Source: Pectobacterium sp. CFBP8739 (lineage in GTDB: Bacteria > Pseudomonadota > Gammaproteobacteria > Enterobacterales > Enterobacteriaceae). Taken from it: a stretch of DNA of 64,000 bases. Where the stretch lies: the NCBI RefSeq assembly GCF_013449375.1, contig NZ_JACDRR010000005.1, positions 163,074 to 227,073 on the forward strand, written 5' to 3'. Shown in pieces: positions 41,460 to 50,679 of the stretch. A program made the position numbers and the translations under genes. The notes beneath the pieces were generated by a model. That model searched no databases. It was not told the origin of the DNA and was given only the letters and a program-made list of their open reading frames with translations. The number at the start of each line of letters is the position of its first letter. Within the stretch, counting starts at the first letter, position 1.

Positions 41460-44443
41460 TTTTTAAATACACTCCCACTATCGATCCAATAATGGGTCGC
41501 TCCTGAACCGTTAGCGGATAATGTGTTCAATTTGAGTCGTAGATGCTGTGGCGGAACGCGGGTACCGTCTTCCAACACGGCATCGGCAATTTCAAAGCGC
41601 TCAGGGCTGTCTTGATCGTCACTCTTCGTCACAGCTAGTCGGACGCGCAGTTTACTGTCGCCGACGACTTTACGAGCTAAATCCTGATCGACGATCGAGA
41701 GCATATAAAGCGAGGAAGCCGGCCAGCGCTCGTTGTCCAACTGACGGAAGCCAAGGCAGAGTGAGCCACGTACCTGGAAGCTATGTTGTGGATCCAACAC
41801 GAAATCCGGCGCATCCAGATCGATATCGCTGTAATACACGTTATCCAGCGTCAGCGCGTTGTTGCTGTCCATCATACCGAGGTAGCGTACCGTCGAATAA
41901 GGTTGGAAATCACCGACCTTAAAGTAAAAGCCCGGCAAGCGCAGATCGAGCGCCAGCAGGCACAGCATCGCGCCCACGGCCGCGGTGGATTTCGGGTTAT
42001 CGATACGTCCACGTTTGTTAAACGGATACCAGTCATTAGTGTGATACCCATCCAGAGACAGCATCCGGTTAATTGGCAGCGGTTGCAGGTGGCGGAACAG
42101 AGCCTGAATCCCTGGGAAGCGCGAAGGGCGGCCAGTCAGCAGCAGTACATCGCACGAATACAGCGACACCACTTCAGACATCAGGCGCAGATTCTGCGTG
42201 ATGTTCATTTTGTTCGACAGGAATTCGCCGTGCAGCTTGCTCAGTTTGAGGATGAAAGGCACCTGCAAAATATCGAATACGCTATCGCTAACCGGCAGTT
42301 CACGCTGCACTTCCGTATTGATGTATTCCAGCACTTTTTCCGTCGGCGCCTGCTCCAGCAATTCGCCGAAAGTGGATTCGATTTCAGCGCTGGTATCCAG
42401 CGGATCAAAGCGCTCATAGGCTTCCAGAATCGCGCGGCCAATCGGAATGAAGACCTGCAACGTTACCTGCTGGCGTAGCGTAAGCTGGGCGTCCATCCGG
42501 CCTTCATTGCCGAACAGCTTCGCCATCAGCGCATCCGGGCTGGCCAGTCCGGCGGTTTTCAGCGCAGCCTGTAGCGCAGGGAGGATATAGAGCTGAATCA
42601 CATCCAGCAGAATATCGTCGCCGGCGACCTTAAAACCTTCACGGAACAGCAGGCGAGGAATGATTTTAACGTTGTTGCCGACGCCGTCATCAAGCAGATA
42701 TTGGGTAATCGCGAGATCGGTAGTGCCGCCGCCGATGTCGATTGAGGCGATGCGCAGCGTTTTGCCTACGGGTTCCCCTTCGTCGAGTTCTTTATCCGGG
42801 CGCGCCATACTGGCGAAGAAATCTTCCGCACGGCCGCCAAAATTAACCTGTGCTTCGTTATACAGGTAAACCATTTGTCCGCAGGTGGCTTCATCCCATT
42901 CGATTTGCACGTCAGGCACCGGAACTCGGCTCTGCTTCTTGTCGGCTGGTGTGGTGAAATCCTCATCCATCGGGTGCCAGTCCATTGCTTTCCAGACCAG
43001 CGCGATCGCTTCATGCATCCGGCGGCGGAAAATTTCCCGCTCGGGTTTCGGCATCGCGGAAGGCAACGTCAGAATGATATTTCGCAGTTGGCGCGGCGCA
43101 GAGCTGTGGATCATCTTCAACCGCTGTGCGGCGCTGTTCATCTGCATAAGCGCCTGTGCCAGTAGTTCGGAGAGCATGAAGGTCATGATCGAACTGCGGC
43201 TATAGTGCGGCGAAAACACCGGTAAACGATCTTCAAGCGGCTGATTGTAGAGCGGCTGACCTTCATCATTCAACATGATGGTCAACGGCATGGCTGTCGC
43301 TAGCGGTTCAGTCTGCGAATGCGCGTCCGTCTGGCTGAAACGCCAGCCTGGGGCATAGCTTTCTTCATCCCACAGATAGCGACGCGGGCTGGAAATACCG
43401 CTCGATCCTTCCGTTCCCTGACGCAGCAGCGCCATGTGGCTGGCTTCACGTCCAACACGGGTGATCGACGGCCAGATGAAGGCATCATCGCGGCCGCTTT
43501 CTACAGAGAAGTTTTCTTTACCGAACTTCGCCTGTGAAAATTCAACGCGGCTCTCGAACAATTCGTTATACAGATAATGTGGCTCACTCAGATCGCGCAA
43601 CTGCAGTTCATAAGTCTGTTTCAGGCCGTTGCTTTCGTCTGCATGATCCTCAACCAGAATGCCGCAGGTGTGTGAGTTACCGACGTCCAAAATCAGGTCA
43701 ACGTTGACCGCCGGTTCCTGCAACGTGCTGGTATTGATGCGAATTTCCGGTATTTCTAGCTGATTGCCCAGCATATCCAACACATTCAGGTAATGTGCCT
43801 GATATTCAAATCCTCTGAGCGCCACTTTCACATCGTGGCTATCGCGGTTTTCCAGCGCTTTAACCCGCTGAGTAAAGACTTCGCGCAGCCAGCCGTCGAC
43901 CCAGGTCTCATCAAGGAATTCCCCCAGTTCGTCGCTGTGATAAGCCAGCGCGAAGCTCCCGCCGGTTTTGATGTCATTGGCATTCGGCGCCAGTGACTCG
44001 TATTCGTGGCCTTCCGGATACGTCTTGGTATCGAATGCCAGACAGATGCGGTGCGTATTGCCGTCCTGATCGGGCGTATCCAACGCCAGAATCTGCATCC
44101 GCGCCCAGTTATCCGGCCCGCCCATAAAGGTGCGCGGCGGATTAAAACGGAAAAAGGGCAGCGGCAGCCAGATGTTCTCCAGCAGCTTCAGCGATTGCTC
44201 AAGCGAAATGCTCAACTCTGGCTTCACCACTTCCGGCGGCATCCCTGTGGCTGAAGGCAGCAGGAATTTGTCCGTATGCGCATCGTAAAGCAGGTGCAGC
44301 AAGGGCCCGTTGGCGCTTTTGCGTACGTAGCAGTTAGGTTGTTCAGCCGAAAATTGCGGCTTTAAGGCAAAATCCAGAAACTGAATCCCGCTGTCCTGAA
44401 TCAACGTAATGCGTTGTTTATAATCGGTAATCGTCGCCAACAT
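41456..44443 (-). CDS. srfB: SrfB family protein, actin/Hsp70-fold ATPase-like
   Basis: 995 residues. Two segments match the actin/Hsp70/ParM phosphate loops: LILDVGNSHTCGILVE near residue 250 and IASIDIGGGTTDLAIT near residue 570; GAMLCLLAL near 840 may be the adenosine region. No signal peptide. SrfB is conserved with SrfA and SrfC in enterobacteria; proposed as virulence-associated from Salmonella work, function unknown. Starts two bases after the srfA stop region and overlaps srfC. Confidence 0.88.
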   Translation of the reverse strand: MLATITDYKQRITLIQDSGIQFLDFALKPQFSAEQPNCYVRKSANGPLLHLLYDAHTDKFLLPSATGMPPEVVKPELSISLEQSLKLLENIWLPLPFFRFNPPRTFMGGPDNWARMQILALDTPDQDGNTHRICLAFDTKTYPEGHEYESLAPNANDIKTGGSFALAYHSDELGEFLDETWVDGWLREVFTQRVKALENRDSHDVKVALRGFEYQAHYLNVLDMLGNQLEIPEIRINTSTLQEPAVNVDLILDVGNSHTCGILVEDHADESNGLKQTYELQLRDLSEPHYLYNELFESRVEFSQAKFGKENFSVESGRDDAFIWPSITRVGREASHMALLRQGTEGSSGISSPRRYLWDEESYAPGWRFSQTDAHSQTEPLATAMPLTIMLNDEGQPLYNQPLEDRLPVFSPHYSRSSIMTFMLSELLAQALMQMNSAAQRLKMIHSSAPRQLRNIILTLPSAMPKPEREIFRRRMHEAIALVWKAMDWHPMDEDFTTPADKKQSRVPVPDVQIEWDEATCGQMVYLYNEAQVNFGGRAEDFFASMARPDKELDEGEPVGKTLRIASIDIGGGTTDLAITQYLLDDGVGNNVKIIPRLLFREGFKVAGDDILLDVIQLYILPALQAALKTAGLASPDALMAKLFGNEGRMDAQLTLRQQVTLQVFIPIGRAILEAYERFDPLDTSAEIESTFGELLEQAPTEKVLEYINTEVQRELPVSDSVFDILQVPFILKLSKLHGEFLSNKMNITQNLRLMSEVVSLYSCDVLLLTGRPSRFPGIQALFRHLQPLPINRMLSLDGYHTNDWYPFNKRGRIDNPKSTAAVGAMLCLLALDLRLPGFYFKVGDFQPYSTVRYLGMMDSNNALTLDNVYYSDIDLDAPDFVLDPQHSFQVRGSLCLGFRQLDNERWPASSLYMLSIVDQDLARKVVGDSKLRVRLAVTKSDDQDSPERFEIADAVLEDGTRVPPQHLRLKLNTLSANGSGATHYWIDSGSVFKK

Positions 44444-44445
44444 GA

Positions 44446-45861
44446 TTATTTACTCTCGCGCTTTATCGTCATCGGGAAAACGGTGTTTTCGTCATAGCGA
44501 CCAATACACTCCGCCGCAGCGCCGGAAGCGCCTTGTTTACAGACCAGTTCTGGCATTTGGAAACGAGAATTATCGGAACAACGTGCACCAGAACGGCTGT
44601 TGATGATCAGATTTCCAGAGCTCATTAACCCTGCTTCAACATTGGCGCGACACGTGACACCGTCACCATGAGTAATTCGCGCGGTACCTTTTCCATTTTG
44701 AATCTGGTAACGCAGGCTAGGCGGCCTGCCGGTAATTGGTGCTTTGCCATCAACAATGACGCGCCAGTTACCATTCAGGAATTTGATCGAACCAATTTTC
44801 ACCGCGTCGGCTGGCATGACTAAATCATCTTTGCCCGCAGGCATTGCTGGCACTTGCTCCACAACCGGTTCAGTCGGCGGTGTAACAGGCTCTTTCGGTT
44901 CAGTGGCTGCATGGGCTTCTGGTTTCACCGTTTCTGCTACAGGTGCAGCAGCAGCCGGTACTGTAGCGACTGATGGCTCAGCGACTTTCACGACTTCTTT
45001 TTCTGGGACAGGTGGAACCGGTGCGCTTTCTTGTTGCGGCGCAGGTTCAGCCGGTGTGGAAGAAGGCAGGGCGCGTTTTTCCGGTTTGACCGTTGCAGCT
45101 AAATCGGATGCGGGTTTGTCATCTTGCCCAGACACACAGCCGCGTATTTGCAATGATAGAATCGCTAGCAGCGCAGCGGCAGGTAACAGCCACCATAAAC
45201 GGAAGAACGGCGGGCGAGCAGGCACGGCTGCTGCCGCGGCGACAGGTGCAGGCGTTGGCTCTACGGGTTCCGGTGGACTGACTGGCTGCGGTTTCGTCTC
45301 GGGAATGGGATCGACTAACGGTAGCGTTGGTGCGCTTGCTACGGGCGTGGGGGCAACAATAAGTGGTTCTGCTTCCTTGATGACAGGCCGCAGGCAATCC
45401 AGCGCATCAAGACGGGATTTTTTATCGAGATTAACGAAACCCCAGAATGTTAAAACTGGTTTTCCATCAACCAGATAGACGTGGTTCGCGCCAGGAAACT
45501 GTATCGCTTTTGCCAGCAGGACGCCGAAAAGTTTCTGCCCAGCTTTCTCTGCATTTTGCGCACGATGGCTGATGTCAGCAACCGCAGCTTGATAGGTTTC
45601 CAGTAACGCCAGCGCTTTTTCTCGTTCTTCTTCGCTCGCGGCAATCCAGGAGGTGACCTTACCGTCAATCGGCGAATACCAGTCAATACGGTCGCCATGC
45701 TCGTTGGGTTGGGGAATCGCCAGACAATCGGCAATCTGCTGTTGTTTTCTGAGACGTAACGTTTCCCGCAATTGAAGTGCTGATGCATAAACTGGCTGCC
45801 CGTTCTCGCCCAGCGCCAGAAAATCATCCAAACTTCCACTACGTAAAAATAATTTTGCCAC
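44446..45861 (-). CDS. srfA: SrfA family membrane-anchored protein
   Basis: 471 residues, first gene of the operon. A cytoplasmic N-terminal part (about 1-165) is followed by a Pro/Ala/Val-rich linker, one membrane segment (about 222-243, LWWLLPAAALLAILSLQI), a second long Pro/Ala/Glu-rich stretch and a C-terminal beta-rich domain with several cysteines (TCRAN, ARCSDNS, LVCKQG, ECIGRY), likely periplasmic. It could anchor the SrfB/SrfC nucleotide-binding pair to the envelope; this is inference from layout. Confidence 0.85.
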   Translation of the reverse strand: MAKLFLRSGSLDDFLALGENGQPVYASALQLRETLRLRKQQQIADCLAIPQPNEHGDRIDWYSPIDGKVTSWIAASEEEREKALALLETYQAAVADISHRAQNAEKAGQKLFGVLLAKAIQFPGANHVYLVDGKPVLTFWGFVNLDKKSRLDALDCLRPVIKEAEPLIVAPTPVASAPTLPLVDPIPETKPQPVSPPEPVEPTPAPVAAAAAVPARPPFFRLWWLLPAAALLAILSLQIRGCVSGQDDKPASDLAATVKPEKRALPSSTPAEPAPQQESAPVPPVPEKEVVKVAEPSVATVPAAAAPVAETVKPEAHAATEPKEPVTPPTEPVVEQVPAMPAGKDDLVMPADAVKIGSIKFLNGNWRVIVDGKAPITGRPPSLRYQIQNGKGTARITHGDGVTCRANVEAGLMSSGNLIINSRSGARCSDNSRFQMPELVCKQGASGAAAECIGRYDENTVFPMTIKRESK

Positions 45862-46149
45862 GCAAAAGAGACCTTTTGTAATGATGCCTAAAGCAGAAAA
45901 TAGAGTGTAATCTGCGACAGGGTATACTGTAGTGCGAATGATGGCGAATCAAACGCTTAAAGAAGTGATAAAACTAACAAATATTTGAGCAATAGAAAAA
46001 GTGGGAAACACAATGAGTACGCACGTGCAGCAGATAACGTCCAGCTAATGTGATGAAAATACTGATAAAAATGATGCATTCTCTTTCATTAGTGATTTGC
46101 GAAAACGAGGGACGCTGCGCGACGTCAGCCTCCCTCAAGACCGTGAGGA

Positions 46150-46839
46150 TTAAAGTTGAACGTTGCCCGTGATTAGATAAGCGGATGAAGTGCTTTGGGA
46201 CATCGGCGGCAGCGTATCGCTGAGGACATTACCTTTTACGTCGGTAAATTCAATGGGAATATCGTTCATTCCAACATGTTCAACAATAAAGTGGTTATAA
46301 TCGGTTTTCTGTGCAGCAATCCACTGGTTATTTCGCATATATTTCATCTCAATAACCGGATATTTTACATTCCTGAACTGCACCGCAGCCCAATAAGGAT
46401 TTGACCCTTCCTTTATACGATAAATAACGTTGCCATTTACCGGCGCTTCGATCAGCGTCCAGTCGATATTAATTTTTCCATCCCGTAGATCGCCTATTTT
46501 CTCAAAGGCATTAAACGATAAATCCAATGCACAATCGCCACCTTCAGGATAGAGATCGGTAACATAAACCACCGTGCTGCCTTTGGGCCCGTTAACTTTC
46601 AGGTAGGCACCTGCGAGCGACGCCTTAACACCACGATAATCCAACTGGCTTCGATTTAACGCGGTAATCTCCATGTTCTGTGGGATGGGATCCAGCAAAA
46701 GGGCGCCCCCCTGATAGCCAGAACCTGTTGCGGTAGCATAGCCGTAACAGATGTCGTCCAGTTCCCACTGTGCATGAGCGGTATTTATCAGGGGAATAAT
46801 GCATAACGCAGATAAGGCTAATGAAGTTATTTTATTCAT
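46150..46839 (-). CDS. Bacterial expansin (EXLX1 family) cell-wall-loosening protein
   Basis: 229 residues. Signal peptide to AHA (residue 23). Domain D1 begins YGYATATGSGYQGGALLLDPIP and holds the essential Asp95 in VTDLYPEG; domain D2 (CBM63) begins near GNVIYRIKEGSNPYWAAVQF with surface aromatics Trp150, Tyr160 and Trp173. Expansins loosen cellulose-hemicellulose contacts without hydrolysis and aid plant tissue invasion. Two cysteines (31 and 103) could form a disulfide, which is not general in the family. It is monocistronic; GGATG lies upstream. Confidence 0.9.
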   Translation of the reverse strand: MNKITSLALSALCIIPLINTAHAQWELDDICYGYATATGSGYQGGALLLDPIPQNMEITALNRSQLDYRGVKASLAGAYLKVNGPKGSTVVYVTDLYPEGGDCALDLSFNAFEKIGDLRDGKINIDWTLIEAPVNGNVIYRIKEGSNPYWAAVQFRNVKYPVIEMKYMRNNQWIAAQKTDYNHFIVEHVGMNDIPIEFTDVKGNVLSDTLPPMSQSTSSAYLITGNVQL

Positions 46840-47095
46840 GTTTCACATCCAATATGATTCAAGATTAATAACATAGGTGAGTGGTAAAAATAAAATCACC
46901 AAAACGGAAATCCATTTTTTGGCACCTAAATAATCGGTCTTTTGTATAAATAGGTAAATAGGTTTTATCTTAAAAGAGTAAAGCAGTGAATATATCACTG
47001 GGTTTATTTCTATAGCGTGAAATAATTATGTGGGTAAATAATCGATTTGGATTTATTCAGAATGTGTTCTACGGTTTAAAGGGCATGCGCATTAG

Positions 47096-47281
47096 GAAGG
47101 TGATATTAAGCAGGTTAAAGGCACCGTCTCAACGGAAAGTGGTGCATTGCAACAGCAACCTTATGGCTTCAATACCCGCTTTGAAAGCAAGCTCGGCAAG
47201 AATCCGGAAGTGCCGATTGGCGCAGCGCATGCGGCCTGCTTCTCTATGGCGCTATCACTGAGGCTTGCCGGAGTCGTCCCG
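47096..47281 (+). pseudogene. osmC: osmC remnant (organic hydroperoxide reductase), truncated at both ends
   Basis: Translation in the frame of 47096 gives EGDIKQVKGTVSTESG, then QPYGFNTRFESK and IGAAHAACFSMALSL, which align with E. coli OsmC from about residue 12 to 65, including the first catalytic Cys. A TAG stands at 47093-47095 in place of the upstream residues, and homology ends near LAGVVP, after which the sequence is unrelated. The second Cys domain is missing, so no active peroxidase could be made. Confidence 0.85.
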
Positions 47282-47497
47282 GTAAGCCTATTTACATTTA
47301 TACAATTAAAAAAAGCGAAACGATTAAAAATAATTTAACATCTTTACAGTAATCACCATAAAATCAGAATAGCCATTACGATGTAATCAGGTCATGGCGT
47401 AGGACGCAATATAACAAGAGCAATATTGGGCTGGCCGGCTTGTGGAGGCCAGATTCTCTGAGTATGTCGTGCTGTGGAACACAAACGAGAGTTCAAA

Positions 47498-47893
47498 ATG
47501 AATAAAATGACCAAGATCTGTTTTTCTGTGCTGTTGGCCGGTAGTTTGCTGACACCTGTTTTGGCAAACGCTACCACGTCGGAAGATATGCGCGGTATGC
47601 AGAAAAGCTATACCGCCGCAACTAAAGCGGATGATGCCGCCGCGCTGAAAACGGCGTTGAGCACATTCCGTGAGCACGTCGAGCATGCTAAAACGCAGGT
47701 GCCACCTGATTTCGCTAAACAACCTGCCGATGGCCCAGACAGAAAAGCCTATGTGGAAGGTCTGGATAAGATTTTGCAAAAAGTTGACAGCGCACAGGCT
47801 CTGGCGGATGCCGGTAAACTGAGCGAAGCCAAAGCAGTGTTAGCTGAAATCAATACCTTGAAAGGTGAATACCACAGTAAATTGAAAGGCTAA
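47498..47893 (+). CDS. cybC: Soluble cytochrome b562
   Basis: 131 residues from ATG 47498. Signal peptide cut after ANA (about residue 25). The mature four-helix bundle has the haem ligands expected for b562: a Met in SEDMRGM near the N-terminus and His126 in GEYHSK near the end. Periplasmic electron carrier of uncertain partner. A strong terminator follows. Confidence 0.87.
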   Translation: MNKMTKICFSVLLAGSLLTPVLANATTSEDMRGMQKSYTAATKADDAAALKTALSTFREHVEHAKTQVPPDFAKQPADGPDRKAYVEGLDKILQKVDSAQALADAGKLSEAKAVLAEINTLKGEYHSKLKG

Positions 47894-47912
47894 GCCGCTT
47901 TTCGTTTACCAT

Positions 47913-47950
47913 AAGCCGCCAGTGGGAGCGAATCCACTGGCGGCTTTTTT
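47913..47950 (+). terminator. Terminator of cybC
   Basis: AAGCCGCCAGTGG (47913-47925), eight-base loop, exact complement (47934-47946), then T to 47950. Confidence 0.92.
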
Positions 47951-47998
47951 TGTTATAAAGGTTACGATAGTCAGGATTGCCAGCTAAGGGGAAACAAG

Positions 47999-48553
47999 AT
48001 GACGTCACCATCACACGATGCAACACAGGATGGCAAAGATACGCAAAGCAAAATTCTTGAAGCCACGCTGGAAGTCATACTGGATCACGGCGTGAGAGGG
48101 GCAACCTACCGCAAAATTGCGCAGCAGGCCGGGTTATCTCCAGGGACGCTGACCTATCGTTATAGCAGTATTGAATTGCTGTTGAGCAGCGCGTTCGTTT
48201 ATATGGTTGATGGTATCTCACAGGCATTCCGTGTCCGCCTCAAGCAGGCAAAAGATATCGACAGCGCGCGCGAAGCCGTGGTTGATCTGATCTGTGGAGA
48301 CATCTGGGCGACGCCGCGTCACCTGACATTAAGCTTTGAACTCTACGCACTGGCCTCGCGGAAAGAGGAGTACCGACTTATCTTGCAGGAGTGGATGACG
48401 CGCAGTAGAAAATCGCTTCATCTCCATTTCAGTATCGCGACTGCATGCTCACTGGATGCCATGATTGAAGGGTATACGATCCATAATTATCTCAATAATG
48501 AAGCCGTTAGCCGCGAAGACATCCTCAATACGGTGATAAAACTCACATCTTGA
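47999..48553 (+). CDS. TetR/AcrR family transcription regulator
   Basis: 184 residues with an N-terminal TetR helix-turn-helix (ILEATLEVILDHGVRGATYR, IAQQAGLSPGTLTYRY) and a helical ligand domain. It precedes an MFS exporter gene on the same strand, with a perfect inverted repeat in between, so it probably represses that gene. AAGGGGAAA precedes ATG 47999. Confidence 0.88.
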   Translation: MTSPSHDATQDGKDTQSKILEATLEVILDHGVRGATYRKIAQQAGLSPGTLTYRYSSIELLLSSAFVYMVDGISQAFRVRLKQAKDIDSAREAVVDLICGDIWATPRHLTLSFELYALASRKEEYRLILQEWMTRSRKSLHLHFSIATACSLDAMIEGYTIHNYLNNEAVSREDILNTVIKLTS

Positions 48554-48644
48554 TCCCGTCTGGAGCGATCTTTCCAAGCTTCTTCTCCGTTAAAAAAGAA
48601 CGCAATTAAACAGGTGCAAAACGACATATATTCGTGCGATAGTT

Positions 48645-48664
48645 ATTCGTACATGTGTACGAAT
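48645..48664. promoter_or_regulatory. Candidate TetR operator upstream of the MFS gene
   Basis: ATTCGTACA (48645-48653), two bases, then its exact complement (48656-48664). A related half site ATTCGTGCG lies just upstream near 48629. The site ends 15 bases before the MFS start. Confidence 0.72.
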
Positions 48665-48678
48665 TTGTTTAAATAAAG

Positions 48679-49887
48679 ATGACGAAAACGATGACCGCAA
48701 AACCCGCTATCAATAAATTTGCACTGTTCGGGCTGATGTTCATTCCCGGTTTTACGTGGGCAACCTGGGTGACCAGAACGCCTGTGATGCGCGATGTTCT
48801 GAATGCTTCAACGGAAACGATGGGTATGATCCTGTTTGGTTTTTCATGTGGCTCTATGCTTGGCGTATTGGGCGCAGGGAAGGTCATTAACGTCCTTGGC
48901 ATTCGTAAAACCATGGCCAGCGGGTTCCTGCTGCTTCTGCTTGGGCTCCTTGTGTTGGCCGTTTCACTTTCGATTCAGAGCACGCCCAGCGCCTTTATGG
49001 GATTGTTGATTTTCGGCGCAGGTGTCGGCCTGGTTGATATCGCCATCAACATTGAAGGGGCGGCGTTCGAACAGCACCTGAATAAAAGCCTGATGACCAC
49101 GCTGCACGGTTTTTTCAGTCTGGGGACGTTGGTCGGTGCGCTGACAGGGATGGCGATGACGGCTTTCGGCCTCAATACGACGTTGCATTTTATCGTCGTC
49201 GTGGCCCTGTCGATACTCACCGCGATCGTGCTGATGCGCCAAATGCCTTGGCTGAGCGACCTGGCCAGCGCGGAGCAAGAGGAAAAGGGAAACTACAAGA
49301 CTCAGGTCTTCAACGAACTTAAAGACAGCCGCCTGTTGATTCTCGGCGTGGTGATTCTTGCGATGGCGCTGGCAGAAGGGTCTGCCAACGACTGGCTGCC
49401 ATTACTGATGATCGATGGTCACAACTTTGGCCACACGACGGGAACGCTGGTTTATGTCGGATTTACTGCCGGTATGACGTTGGGTCGCTTTGCCGGCGGG
49501 TATTTTGTCGATCGCTTCGGTAAGGTCAATATGCTCCGCTTCAGCGCCGCGTCTGCCGCACTCGGTCTGACGCTGGTCATTTTCTCGGATGCACCGTTGC
49601 TGGCTGCCGCTGCGGTTATCTTCTGGGGTATTGGCGCATCGCTGGGGTTCCCGCTCACCATTTCCGCCGCGGGCAGCGGAGAAAACAGCGCCGTTCGCGT
49701 CACCATTGCCGCAACGCTGGGCTACTTTGCTTTTCTCGTCGGCCCGCCTGCGCTGGGCTTTGTTGGCGAAAATGCGGGGTTACGCATCGCCATGCTGCCA
49801 GTTCTTTTCATGGTGGTTCTGGCTTTTGTCTGTTCGTCTTCCGCCCGTGAACGCTCGGTCAGAACGGTATCTGATACCATACCCTGA
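48679..49887 (+). CDS. MFS transporter
   Basis: 402 residues, about 12 membrane segments, with the A-type loop motif (GAGKVINVLGIRKTMASG) between segments 2 and 3 and GRFAGGYFVDRFGKVN between 8 and 9. It resembles the YbjJ-type inner-membrane transporters; substrate unknown. Start ATG 48679 has only a weak ribosome site, and ATG 48691 is an alternative. Its regulation by the preceding TetR protein is suggested by the operator. Confidence 0.87.
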   Translation: MTKTMTAKPAINKFALFGLMFIPGFTWATWVTRTPVMRDVLNASTETMGMILFGFSCGSMLGVLGAGKVINVLGIRKTMASGFLLLLLGLLVLAVSLSIQSTPSAFMGLLIFGAGVGLVDIAINIEGAAFEQHLNKSLMTTLHGFFSLGTLVGALTGMAMTAFGLNTTLHFIVVVALSILTAIVLMRQMPWLSDLASAEQEEKGNYKTQVFNELKDSRLLILGVVILAMALAEGSANDWLPLLMIDGHNFGHTTGTLVYVGFTAGMTLGRFAGGYFVDRFGKVNMLRFSAASAALGLTLVIFSDAPLLAAAAVIFWGIGASLGFPLTISAAGSGENSAVRVTIAATLGYFAFLVGPPALGFVGENAGLRIAMLPVLFMVVLAFVCSSSARERSVRTVSDTIP

Positions 49888-50022
49888 TGTTTCTACGCAG
49901 TTCCGTTTTGTGTTATCAGAACCGCGCAATTGTTCCACGCTATTGATTACGTTGATCATCAGTGATGTGATAAATCACGGTTGCGAGACTGGTCGTTACT
50001 CTGAACTGGGAAAGTGAACACA

Positions 50023-50523
50023 ATGGTAAATTTAACGGATATGGCCGAGGGGGATTACCCTGAATATCGGCAGTTTTTTATTCTTGAATATGCTCAGGAC
50101 TTACAGGATTCCCGGGGCTATGACGAGGAAAAGGCGAGGGCTATCGCCACGCAATCGATCGATATTGCGCTACCGCAGGGCATTCATACGAGAGCCAATA
50201 AGTTATGGTGCATTCATTCCTCAGATAATTCAGGCGTCATCATTGGCTACTTGTGGGTAGTTTTGAAAGAACACGCCGCCTGGGTCTCTGATTTTTGCCT
50301 TCTGCCCGCGTGGCGGGGGCGTGGTTTCGGTAAAGCCTCACTTGCCGCGATGGACGTCGCACTCACAGCATTAGGTATTGGCGAAATCGGGCTAAGAGTG
50401 GCTGCACATAATCCGGTTGCCAAAGCGTTATATGAAAAAAATGGCTTCCAAATCACCGGTTTTAACATGCACAAAAACCTAGAGCCAACCCCTCATCAAA
50501 CCGCAATTAATCTGATGAAATAG
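50023..50523 (+). CDS. GNAT family N-acetyltransferase
   Basis: 166 residues from ATG 50023, with GGGAAAG eight bases upstream; an in-frame GTG at 50014 is less likely. The acetyl-CoA loop is LLPAWRGRGFGKASL, and the C-terminal ALYEKNGFQITGFNMHK is typical of the family. Substrate unknown. Confidence 0.85.
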   Translation: MVNLTDMAEGDYPEYRQFFILEYAQDLQDSRGYDEEKARAIATQSIDIALPQGIHTRANKLWCIHSSDNSGVIIGYLWVVLKEHAAWVSDFCLLPAWRGRGFGKASLAAMDVALTALGIGEIGLRVAAHNPVAKALYEKNGFQITGFNMHKNLEPTPHQTAINLMK

Positions 50524-50585
50524 GGCAAGTACACTTCAACGACCACAGGCCCCCAATGCCACTATCTTGTTTACATCTGTGTAAC

Positions 50586-50612
50586 TAAAGTTCAAAAAAA
50601 AGACGCCGATAA
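50586..50612 (+). promoter_or_regulatory. FliA (sigma-28) flagellar-class promoter
   Basis: TAAAGTTC (50586-50593), an 11-base spacer and GCCGATAA (50605-50612) match the sigma-28 consensus TAAAGTTT-N11-GCCGATAA at all but one position. It lies 67 bases upstream of the chemoreceptor start. Confidence 0.92.
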
Positions 50613-50679
50613 ACAAATAGTAGGAGCTCATTGCAACGGAATGTTGATTACGATAAGTATCAACTCTAGGGGAGCCATA

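Noticed and set aside
47028..47261. 77-residue + ORF crossing the osmC remnant in another frame
   Set aside because: The OsmC homology is in a different frame; this ORF is its shadow.
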